Source: Chlorops oryzae
Taxonomy: Eukaryota > Arthropoda > Insecta > Diptera > Chloropidae
Direction: 5' to 3'
NCBI GenBank assembly: GCA_020466095.1
Contig: CM035807.1
Location: forward strand, 17,648,985 to 17,712,984
DNA length: 64,000 nt
The translations under genes and the position numbers were made by a program. Positions 12,336 through 23,475 of this stretch are shown here, piece after piece (the first letter of the stretch is position 1; every line of letters starts with the position of its first letter). Below the pieces are notes generated by a model, which saw nothing but the letters and a program-made list of their open reading frames with translations, had not been told where the DNA came from and made no database searches.

Positions 12336-13886
12336 GAGCCAATTTCACCAAGCATACTTAAGTAAAAATCGTCGTTTAAGTACGGATTTTCATTTTCATC
12401 AACCTAAATGGCAAGTCGTACTTAAGTGGTCCATATCGGGCACTTAAGTAGAGTTTATGCAACTCTGTGTTGTTGTAATGGAAACAGCTGATTTAAAAAG
12501 AAAACTATTTATGTATATGGAAACTTGTTTTATTTATCATGTCCATAGCTCTTGCGTTAACTTTATCAGTTTGTTTGCACTCAATTACACTAGTTTACAA
12601 AAAAAAAGAGCAGAGACGAAATGATGGTTTTTAGACTAAATTTGGGTCGCTGATCACGAAAATGGCATTCGTTTTTTTTTCCAAAGAATAGTTTTTGAGA
12701 TATGGGCAAAAAACGTGTTTTTTGGGTACTTTACGAGATTTTTCCAAATAACTCCAAAACGGCTCGTCTAAACAAATTAAATTTTTATCAATATGAAGCA
12801 GAAAACTTTCCTCTTTGCAACGATATATCATTTGTTACAATCGGTGTCTTAGTTTTTGAGCTATAGGCATTTGAACTTGAAAAAAGTTGACTTTTTTGGG
12901 TTTTTTTTGAATTTTCAAAATTTCATTTTAACTTTTAAGTAAAAAAAATTTTTTTTTTATTTTTTTTCGGTAACTAAAAATGATAAACATATTCTTAACG
13001 TTATTAGAAAACCAAATTTCTTCCAAATCGATTGGAAAACAAAGAAGTTATAAGAGGTTTTCCAAATTTACTCATAGACGTCGCAGTACTAAAATCAACC
13101 GGTCCACTTCAACGTCACTGAAAGCAATAATCCAATTTGTACATAATATAATATTATATAAGGGCACTAAAATTTGAGTAAATTTGGAAAACCTCTTATA
13201 ACTTCTTTGTTTTTCAACCGATTTGAAAGAAATTTGGTTTTCTAATAACGTTAAATATATGTTTATCATTTTTAGTAACCGAAAAAAATAAAAAAAATTT
13301 TTTTTTACTTAAAAGTTAAAATGAAATTTTGAAAATTCAAAAAAAACCCAAAAAAGTCAACTTTTTTCAAGTTCAAATGCCTATAGCTCAAAAACTAAGA
13401 CACCGATTGTAACAAATGATATATCGTTGCAAAGGGGAAAGTTTTTTGCTTCATGCTGATAAAATTTTATTTTATTTAGACTAGCCGTTTTGGAGTTATT
13501 TGGCAAAATTTCATTAAGTAACGAAAAACACGTTTTTTGCCCATATCTCAAAAACTATTCTTTGGGGAAAAAAACGGATGCCATTTTCGTGATCAGCGAC
13601 CCCAATTTAGTCTTAAAACCATCATTTCGTCTCTGCTCTCGCGAAAGTTTTAAATTCTGTAAACTAGTGTTATAGACTTCTTGCTTTGAACGCACGTGCG
13701 GGACTCCATGTCTTATTTATTTATATTTTAAATCAGCTGATTACGACGGTGTTGCACTAAAAATAAAAGGTGCTGCCGTACTTCCGCGTAACTAAATTTT
13801 TTATTTCATGAAACGGGCTGAAACTTAAATGCGTACTTAAGTGCCAATCGGTACTTAAACTTAAATGCCTTTGGTGAAATTGGCTC
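12336..13886. mobile_element. Outer MITE, TIR GAGCCAATTTCACCAA, TAA target duplication
   Basis: Left end GAGCCAATTTCACCAAGCAT (12336) pairs with right end TTGGTGAAATTGGCTC (ending 13886). TAA flanks both ends (12333-12335 and 13887-13889), the target-site type of PIF/Harbinger transposons. The subterminal parts contain repeated ACTTAAGTA-type motifs on both sides. The element proper is ~470 bp, split by the foldback element at 12587-13670. No transposase is encoded; superfamily assignment is inferred from the target site. Confidence 0.75.
12587..13670. mobile_element. Foldback element with ~500-bp inverted arms nested in the outer MITE
   Basis: The two halves are near-perfect inverted copies meeting at a spacer of roughly 80 bp (about 13077-13155). 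Ends are ACACTAGTTTACA and TGTAAACTAGTGT; TTA occurs next to both ends and may be the target duplication. Each arm carries GAGCAGAGACGAAATGATGG and GGGTCGCTGATCACGAAAATGG. No transposase frame exists, so it would depend on an enzyme encoded elsewhere. Confidence 0.85.
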
Positions 13887-14290
13887 TAAGTATTCCGATC
13901 TGATTTTTTCATGTTCTCAATAAGTTTTACTATCGAAATATGAAAGAAAAAATAATCTATTTTTGGATGTGGTCACGTAAGAATAACCTCCTAAGCATGA
14001 TTAAGCATTAATTTCTTTTGATCCTTATGTCAAGATATGTTAAGTTTTCTAATGCTATACTCCTTTAATACAGATATTTTGTCATAGTTCAAATTAGCCG
14101 ATCAACTAAGTCAAGACTAATTGAGCCTTATCCTTGAAATCTTGTGATGAAGCGATGAAGATAGCGGGGAATCAAGGACATTTCCCACATTACATTTTTG
14201 CTGTGGTTTACATCACTAATGTGATGAAGTTTTGTGCAACTTCATTCAAAAAAAAAACAATATAGATTCTTAAACTCTAAGGTCCTAAAA

Positions 14291-14296
14291 TTTATT
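14291..14296 (-). terminator. Candidate timeout polyadenylation signal
   Basis: AATAAA on the minus strand about 500 nt past the stop codon. Other signals cannot be excluded, so this is a weak call. Confidence 0.25.
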
Positions 14297-14793
14297 GGAA
14301 AAAACAAGCTTTAAAAACATGAAATAGAAATGAGTTCGACAATCAAAAAATCATAAAAAAAATGTGCACTTATCTTTTTTAACTGTCCTATTGCTTGCGT
14401 TAACGTATCAAGAGTTGTGCTGCTTCTTCTCGCTCATTGCTGCCTTCGTATCAAATGACTTTGCGACACTTCACAATTGACGCCAATTTCAATTAAATCC
14501 AACGTCAATCAAAGTATAAACGAGCCAACTATCGTCCCAGATGCCAGCAAATGAGAATCGCTGGGTACCCTTCTCATACGTTCAAAGTCTACGTTCCGTT
14601 GTTGAAAGAAAAAGTTAAGTGCAAAACGATTTTCAACGTCAATGCATGTCGGATTGTAATGTCGTTGGCTTTCGTGTCGTTGACGTTGTCGTCGTTGTTG
14701 GTTTTAATGTTGAATATAGTAACATAAATTGCTCCGATATAGCATAGAATCTACTCATCGTTCCCATCATCATTATCACCATCATCATCATCA

Positions 14794-16767
14794 TCATTCA
14801 TCGTCGACGATGGCAAGACGGCGACTTTTAACAGGTCTTTTTGTGATACCGCCATCATCAACATCAACATCGTTATCGCTATCATCAAGCTGTGCCAATG
14901 CAAGCTTTTTGCGCTTAATGAGAGCTGCACCGGTATCTGATTCAGATGCAACAATCATGGCGCCATCGTTGACACTTTGATCATCGTTTTCTTCATCGTC
15001 GTCCGTTTTATTCATTGAACGACGACGTTTTTTAGTTCTCTGCGATGTCATCTGAACGCCTACTTCTTTCTCATCATCAACATCAATATTATCGATAGCC
15101 TGCGTTTGATGGCTTGTTTTGTCAACATCATCAACGTTTACATCGACGCCATCTTTGACACTTTTCCGTTCGACAACTGAATCATTGTTGTCTTTGTCTT
15201 CGTCACTACTATCATCGGAATCAATTATATTAATGCGTCGTGTGCGAGTCTTCTTGTTCTTGTTTTTGTTTTTGTTGCCTTTGTTCGCATTCATTTTATC
15301 GTTTTTGATGTCGCCAGCACCTTCGCCAGTGATATCCACTTCCATTTCATCGGCATCGGAATCACCGAGTTCCAGCAAACGTTTGCGATAATCTTCAGAA
15401 TTAAAATCGAACAAGTCGTCAGCGTCAGCGCCATCGTCGTCGTCATCATTGTTGGCATTCATATCGTTTTGAGTTTTAGTCTCCAATGGCTTAAGTACTT
15501 CTTTCTGTTTTTTCTTCCGCTGAGCTTTTAATTGATTAAAAAGTGCATCAGTATCAACTTCGGCATCGTTGTTTGTTTGTTGCTTCAATTTCTGTTGCTG
15601 TTTTTCTTGTTTGTTTTCATTTTTCTTTCTATTGCCTTTTGTTTTTCGCCCAGCAGTATTGCCGTTTATTTTATTAAAATCATTTGGTCCACTATTCACA
15701 ACTTCTTCCTCTTCGCTGCTTAAATCTGGACGACGTTTCTTTTTATCCAATTTTCGTTTAATTTCTTCGATTTCTTTCAATTCATCCTCAGCATCGTCCT
15801 CATCAATGATCTTTGATTTCTTAGATTTCTTTTCTTTAGGTTTGCGCTTTCCCTTCTTATTTTCCTTCATTATCGGGTGTCGAATTTCATCTTCTTCATC
15901 ACTTTTACTAAAGAGCAAAGCGTCCAAACGCTTACGTTGCCTTGCGAACATATCAATGGCATCTTCCTCTTCACTATCCTCACTGTCCGGTGCTTTTTCA
16001 GCACCTCCAAATTCATCATTTTCCCCATCCTCAAGATTTTGCTCTCCATCATCATCTTCATCAGCCATGTTTCCATCGAAATGTTCAAATTCGATTTCTT
16101 CACCAGCGACTAATCGTGCCCGAGTCCTTCAAATCCATCGAATTCAAATGAATCGGTATGCGCCAGTTAGTTTCAGTTCCCGTTAGAGGGGGTTCTATAC
16201 TCATCGCGATTAAAAATTTCTTGAAATATGAATCTTCCATTGCCTCTCTTTGATCGTCGGTCAATGGCATCAGGGTTATTGCGTCTTCCTGCTTTGTTGG
16301 AGTTTCCTCTTTCTCGGCAGCATCAATGAGACAAGCTTTTAGCCAGTCAAGACCTGCTTGGAATTTCTCCCTATCGATCTGTTCTAACAGGGCCCGTATT
16401 GTACCAACATCCAATGCTGTACGCGAGTTCTTACGTTTTGGGTTCTTCATCAACACCTTTTTGGGTTTCGCCTTGGATTTTTGGTTCGGTTGCTTTTTCG
16501 CTTTTGGTCTTCCATTCACCGATGATGACGATGGCATATTTTCGGTCCCGTCTTCACCGAATTGTGGTTCTTCCATATTATCCTCTTCCCGACTGCTGCT
16601 GTTTTCATCGTCACTACTTGCAGTGTCCTTTTTGGATTTACGTTTACGTGGTTTCGCTGGCAGAATCTCAGATTTGTCCGCGATTATATGCAACTGGAGC
16701 ATACGTTTGATAATTTGTCGTTTGCTTCGTCTGTCAGCGAATTCCTGAATTATACGATCGAGGCAGT
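14794..16767 (-). CDS. timeout last exon, with a one-base frame break
   Basis: Acceptor ctccctcag at 16768-16770. The first frame encodes CLDRIIQEFADRRSKRQIIK (second Myb-like unit), a Ser/Lys-rich linker, then LDVGTIRALLEQID through TNWRIPIHLNSMDL, resembling the PARP1-binding domain of human TIMELESS. It then meets TGA at 16102-16100. A second frame, open from just upstream, encodes RTRARLVAGEEIEFEHFDG and 424 further residues of Asp, Glu, Lys and Asn, ending at TGA 14796-14794. Removing one A of the pair opposite 16128-16129 joins ..MDL to RTRARLVAG without a stop. An assembly error or an allele-specific indel is more likely than a real end. Confidence 0.9.
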
Positions 16768-19700
16768 CTGAGGGAGGAGAAGTCATTTAATATTTTCTGT
16801 TAATCCTTCTATTAATATATGAAGAAAGCATCAGTTTGGGAGAAAATTTAAGTCATCACACCGCCGACCTAAAGTACAAGAGGCGACCCAAGGCTGTGTT
16901 TTTTTTTTTAAATTTTTTTTCTTTTTCAATGAACTAACTTTCCTCCATATTTTAGGTAAGATTACCAAATCAAAATTCCTATTTGATTAAATCAAAAACT
17001 CACCTTCTTCCAAACGATGACTATCGTACAAACTTCTTAGCTCTTCGTCCTCCTCTGGCTTCCATAAGCTTTTCGAAACACCAGCTGCCGTTGATTTCTT
17101 CGTTGGGGCTTTGAATAGTAAGCCCAACTCTTTCAATTTCCTTAAAATTCCTCGTCGCGTGCGTTTCTTATCGATAAGATTTTCCAAAATCCAATCAATT
17201 ACATCTGTGAATGAGTTAAAATCAGGCGAAGGGTGAGAAAAAGAGAGAGAGAGAGACAGAGAGTTAAAGAATGTGAGAGAAAGTAGCTACATGAAAAACT
17301 AATTTCGAAAAAGCAATTTGTACATAGAATTTTTTGTTCAAAAAACAGAAAAAAAAAATTGTAAAAAGAATAAAAATCGAAGAAGAATATGAACCACAAT
17401 TACTTGTGTCGGCAATCATTCATCCTCGTTGAAAGGATGGTGGATGCCTAAAACCCTTTCATCACATCACGATGATGATTTCAATTGCGTCTGCTCACGA
17501 TGATGATTGTGTGATAAAATTGCCGCACGAGAATTGCCAACGAACGGTTCAAAACGTCCGACGAACGCACAAATACCTACTCACCCTTATCAGTTGCCGG
17601 ATTACGTTGATTCTCTTCAAATAATAGACGCAGCTCCATTTCCTGCTCCTCCGTCCATGCTGCCTTCGTGCCACTGTAAAATACGAATGAAAACTTTCGC
17701 TTTATATACACATATATACATACATACATACATACATACATCCATCCATCCATCCGTCCATACATACAAATACAAACACTTAGAAAAAATTCCATCACAC
17801 ACAAAAATCGTTGATTCATTCGCCATCAAATCATGGAAGGAAATTCATAGATATATATAGTTTCGTTATAAAGGAGACCAACTGACTGACTTATTTTATA
17901 CTCGTACACATTGTAGATCGAATGCCGGGCCAAAAAGGCAATTTTAAAGATAATCCATTAATCATTTCAATGTGGCTCATCGCGTTTTAGCCAAATCAAT
18001 CATTCGTTCGCACTAATGTTGACGCTTAAATAATTTGCAATAAAAGTTCTCAAGGGATTGCCTTGCATTGCCTTGTCGTTCGTAATGGCTTAGGCTAGCA
18101 ATCTCTATACATAGAAACATACATACAAGCATACCTACATATATACCTAATAGTAATATATTCAATAGTCTGACTGACGGTGGTTGCTTGGGCGCCAATA
18201 CTCTAGTGGGTATATTCCATAACACTTACGCGTCATAGGCATCACAATAGCCGGTTTCCAATTCATTTGCTTCTTTGATTGTCTTATAGAACAGAAGTTC
18301 AGCATAGATTTTCGGATTGCTCGGCGCGATTTCAACGAATTTCTTTATAACATAGACACCCAGGCGGCGAAGTTCCTCATGGTGTGCATCACGTGCGGCA
18401 TTGAAGACCTTCTGGAAAATGAGAAACAGATTCGCCTGCAAAGAAATAAGAGCGAACAGAAAGCATGGTACATAAGTATATGCAGGAAATTCAAAACGAT
18501 TTTTATTAAGGATCTGAAATGCCTTATCAACACAAAAGAATGGGTCCTTCGGATAGCGGTAGGCAGGCGTAGGGGTTTCGCACAGCCAGTCAGTCATTCA
18601 GTTGCTCGCTCACGCAGTCTGTCAGTCAAAGAACCCCGTTCAAAAATAAAAGTTTCGTCTTTGTTTGCCTTTGATGTTCCTTTCAAAGTTGTTTACTCAT
18701 TTGCGTTGGTAACCACTAATTGGACATGCTATTGCTCAATTTTGTGGTTTCTCTTTGCATATGAGACGGAAATGGTTTAATAAACGTTTCGGATTTTAAC
18801 TCACAAAAAGGCTGAATAACGAAGGATCCGTAGCTCATTGGCAGAGTATCTTTTGTGAATTTACAATTTTATCGCTTTTGAAACTGAAGGATTCTAAGTG
18901 GGAGATTTGAACAGGACGAATAAAGGAATGCTTTACAAATACCTATTTTCGATTTTATTATTTGCATTCGTAAGCTAGTAAAGGACTTACAGGAGAAGGT
19001 ACAAGGATTAAGATATAGTAATGTTTCATTATTTCATTATTAAAAGTTTCCAGAGCGTCTCTCGACTGGAAAGTAATATAAATTTTTCTTTTATTTATCG
19101 TCGCGTAAGGATGATTTTTTTTTTATTTAATGGCTTCATTCAACTTTTAAATAAGTTAAAAGATATATTGTTTCCAATTATCTTCAAGCTTGGTTAGGCT
19201 TTGTATTAGAGAGAATGCGAGTGCGAGAAAAAAAAAACAAATTTTGCGGTTAGTGCTTTCTTTTCGGTGGTTTCTTTGTTTTTAATTTAATTCATTTCAA
19301 ACGTCTGAACCTGTTAAACAAAAGTTACTTTTGTGTAAAATGATTTATGATTCGCGGATGAATCCTTTCATTTCTTGTTTTTTTTTTTTTTTCATTTTTG
19401 GCGCCCTTTTCAACAACAGAAATTACTCAGTAAATTACGAGCATCGTGGTTCTATGAGGTTTCTCCTTTATTCTTGTTTTTTTAAGCAAATTTTGTACAA
19501 ATCTCCTAAAGCCACAACAAACGAAAAAATAAAAGAAAAAAATAAATAAAATAAAAATAATAGAAGAATTGAATACAAGAAAGAAAAGGACGAAAATTCC
19601 TTAACAAAGGACTGTTTCTGGCAACACGCAAAATTTACGGTTAATACCAAAAACACACATACTTACATGTTGAAATTATAGCGAATCGTGTCTGGAGGAT

Positions 19701-22700
19701 TTCCTTTTGCATTAACGAGTCCTCGCATGAAAGTTCAAGTTCATTTAATTTTTACAAAACACAAGGTAAAAATTACACTGCCGAAAATGCGCAAAAGCAA
19801 CATGCGACAGAGGCTCTATGGATAAAGGATGCTTCTACTCTGAGTGCAAAAGTCTCTAAGAGTTACATACTTAGTTGTAGAAGAGGATGATTTTTGGTCT
19901 TCCGGCGGGCACCCCGTCGTCGTTGTCGTTCTTGAGGATATAGGGGAAATGAAGCTGTTTTAACAGCTCTTCGCTCTTCTTGGCATTGCCGGTATATTCA
20001 TGTTCTAAGCGTGATTCGTATTTTGTTTGTGACTTTGATTTATGTTTATTTTGCGTGCAAAGAAAGGAGAAGAAAAAACGAGAAGAAATTTCGGGACGCG
20101 GCCTAAAGCGATTCTGCGTTAAGTTCCACACCGCAGTGTAATAAAGAAGAAGAAAAAAAAAAAAAGAATCCCCAAAGAAGGAAGTAGACGAGGAATAAAA
20201 AAGACCAAATAACGCTTCAAGCGTAAACAAGCATGTGCGCTAAATTGGAATTAAAAATGAGTTCAAAGCTTTGTGGAAATCCAACCAAAGACTATTCCGG
20301 ATGGAAGTATTCAAAACGCGCTCGAAAGTATGCAACGCAAAATCCCCGCTCAATCCTTTCGATTACATTATGCGACCTTAATTAAAAGTACAGAAAAGGT
20401 AAACAAAACAAAATAAAAGCTTTACTTAAGTTTTGTAGCAAAAAAAAAAAACAAAAAAAAAACTCCCAATCGAAATTTTCTATCCTACGTGCCTTTAAAT
20501 ATTACATTCAACCATATAATCTCTAGCGATATAGTCGTGTCCCCAGCCGCGCGTAGTCCGCCCGCAAAACATTTTCATTTGGATATGAAATTGAAAAACC
20601 TTCGCAAATATTTGCTTTAAGTACACACACGTTCATTGAAAAAGATATGACTGCGGCGGTGTTGCGGCGCCAAAACGAACTTCAAACCGCCTCTATGTAA
20701 ATTTACTCTTTCAAGGACATATTTACTTCTCGGCGCAGTGGAGAAAACTTATACGGCCGAGCGAGAGAGAGAGAGATAGAGAGCTGTTGGAGACAAACCA
20801 ACACCAAACAGCACGAAAAGCTGACCACAGTCGCGTCATATTCCGCGTTGAGCTCACCTGATACAACATCCCAGGACACGAGCAACCATATGCAATCCGA
20901 TGGAGTATAGTCACAGTGGCTTTCAACGATTTCGTCGGAATACTATCCCAGTCGTTCAGGACAATGGTGCAGGCTCGCACGATTTTTGGATGTAATAATC
21001 TGAAATAATGAAAAAACAAAGTTAGACAATTTTGCTTCGCATTGGATCGAAATGAAAGGATTATGCAATTTTATGATTATAGCTACCAAGGAGGAAGGGA
21101 TGTTTTTAAAATGGGGAAAATTTAATTTTTCAACACAATTCGGAAAGGATGAATTTCGAATTCCTTTGAGAGCGTTGCCTTATGACAAAAATACGAAAAT
21201 ACGTTGCCTACTTTCAGGCTTACAGTTGCAGTTTTTATTATTTATTTTACCTTTAGGTACTCCCCCACTTATAGCTTACTTTTATTTTTTTTTAAATTGC
21301 GGAAAGTGGGAAATGAACCGCCAAAATTTATATGGAAAAAATTTTACAAAGAATTATCTTTATGTTATTAATACATATAAAGATAATGCTTTGTAAAAAA
21401 AAAACATAAATTTTGTGAATTGTCTGGAAATCAACGTCGGAAAATTTGTGATCGCAAAATTTACGAAGACATTTGGCGATCCTGCATGATCCTTCCTAAT
21501 CCCACGCTTGTGGGTGGCTCACTTCTTAGTGTAAAGCTCATAATAATTAAAACCAGGATGTGATTCTCAAGGATTTAATATTATGACAACGTTTAAGAAC
21601 ATTAAAAGCATTAAAATTTCAGCTTAGAATGCCTATGATGGGTTTTATCTATAGGGCCGTTTTGCATGGAATTGCTTTCATATAAGGACTTTTCAAAAGA
21701 TTCTTTTTGAAAGATTATGGTCGTGTTTTGAAGACCAAAGTCCATTAATTTGTAAGCTAGAATAATTCATGAAAAAAAGCAATCAGAGCAAGAGTGTTAA
21801 AGGAAAAAGATTCAAGTTCGATATGCTTCGTCAGAAAATTTTCTAAAAACCATCAACTTTTATAATTATTACAACAAAGAAGGAGGTGTAACCAGTTCAA
21901 AAGAAACAACTTCACACTTATGTCCTTTGAGAAACAGTTAAGGATCCTTTGGAACTCTTTTTAACCATATCATCAATAAGTCTTTAAACCTTAAACAAAG
22001 CTATAGGAGCCGATAAACCAAGAGGCAAAAGTTAAAATGTTTCAATTCTTGAAAACGTCTCAATAAATGAACATATCCTTTCTACTTTTCTGTGCCGCCC
22101 GCCCCCACGTCAAATAAAGCGCCGAAAAAGAGAAAAAAAGGAAAATTTTTTTCTAAATCGCGTGTTGCTTTAATATCAGTTATCAGAAGCAGTAACGCAG
22201 ACAAACTTAATGACCACTTAACGGCAATCACGACACTGTCTGTCTGCGCCTTCGTTCATTCAGCTAGCTTGGGGATCACCGTCCTCCTTCCTCCTTGCAG
22301 TGAAACATAAATTCCGTCATTTTCACAATCAATTTTTTCAAGCATAACAACGCACAACGTTGCCCGCGCGCACTCACACTTTGTAAATTTTGCATGAAAA
22401 AGCGATAAAAATATAATTTCCGCTGCGATAACTTCCGCTTTCGCATAAGGTAATTGTTAAGTATGAGCAGCAGCGACGCACAGCGCACAGGAGCTCTCTG
22501 TACTCTCTCTCGCTCTGTGTGTGTGAATTGTGCAAAAGTGATTTAATGATTTTCGACAGCATTTGGTGTTGTTGAAATTCTGGAAACTCGGTTGTTTTTT
22601 TTTTAATGCCATTTTGAAAACATTTAGGAAAACTTGAATGCCCCCCACCTCTCCATAAAACACTTGACGAACGAACGAACGAACGAACGAACAAACGGTG

Positions 22701-23437
22701 AGGGCCGAAAATGAATAACAAGAGCTTCGAGGGTACTTAATGCTTGGCAATTATGGCAAATTGGTGAAAAGGAAAGAAGACAGGCCGGACAGTTTTTATG
22801 GCTAATAGGATAAGGCAACGTGTGGTTTTTCTCTAATATTTCCATAAAGACGAATGCTGCGAAAGCAAATTGCAAGATGTTCAAGTTTAACAAAAAAAAA
22901 AATATATTTGAAAAAAACAGGTCTTCTTTAAAAATCCGGTCCTACTCCGACCCTATAGTTAAGGCTTCAAATGAAGTGAATATAATGAAAGCTTTAAGCT
23001 GAATTTAATGCCATTTCTAAGAATTCATTCCTTTTGATAGCTTTAGAGGCGAGCCGATTCGAGATTTTTCAAAAGTTTTTAGTGAAATCCTGACCCCGCA
23101 GCACTTGCCACTTTAAAATCTCTCACCCAAAAAAAGAAATGAAAATGAAAATGAAAATGTGAAGAAGTGGTCCTTTTGTGTGCTCGAGACCGGCGCGCTC
23201 AAGTTCAAAATGAAAACGCAGGCTTTCTCTCGAGCCATTCAATTTTCAATAGAGCAAGCGAACGACCGCCCGCCCGCCCGCCTGCCCGAACTTGTGCCAC
23301 AGCGAAACTCATTTCTGATGTTAATCTCTAATTAGTTCCCTTGAGTACGGTTGAAATAAACTGCACTCTCTGCAATCATACAAACGCATAGAGAGGAACC
23401 CATTCAAATATAACATACACATATATACACCCACAAC

Positions 23438-23475
<38 letters not shown>

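Larger units (their letters stand above)
4060..14750. other. Intergenic region without a supported gene
   Basis: About 10.7 kb between the protease promoter and the timeout 3' end. It is AT-rich with short, unrelated open frames. Recognisable contents are the MITE at 4253-4467, a 12-bp perfect hairpin at 7498-7524, a SINE at 10795-10998, one weak open frame at 11308-11718 and the nested foldback element at 12336-13886. In 4470-10790 apart from the hairpin, and in 11000-11300, I see nothing further that I can name. The timeout 3' UTR should occupy part of 14200-14793. Confidence 0.7.

Noticed and set aside
15569..16186. 205-codon plus-strand frame rich in Ser, Phe and Leu
   Set aside because: It is the reverse complement of the Asp/Glu/Lys-rich timeout exon; acidic codons read backwards give Ser/Leu/Phe. 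No independent support.
18820..18915. tRNA-like segment with GTAGCTCATTGGCAGAGTA
   Set aside because: Box A is good, but there is no proper box B (the would-be site reads GAGATTTGAAC) and no cloverleaf can be closed; more likely a SINE relic.
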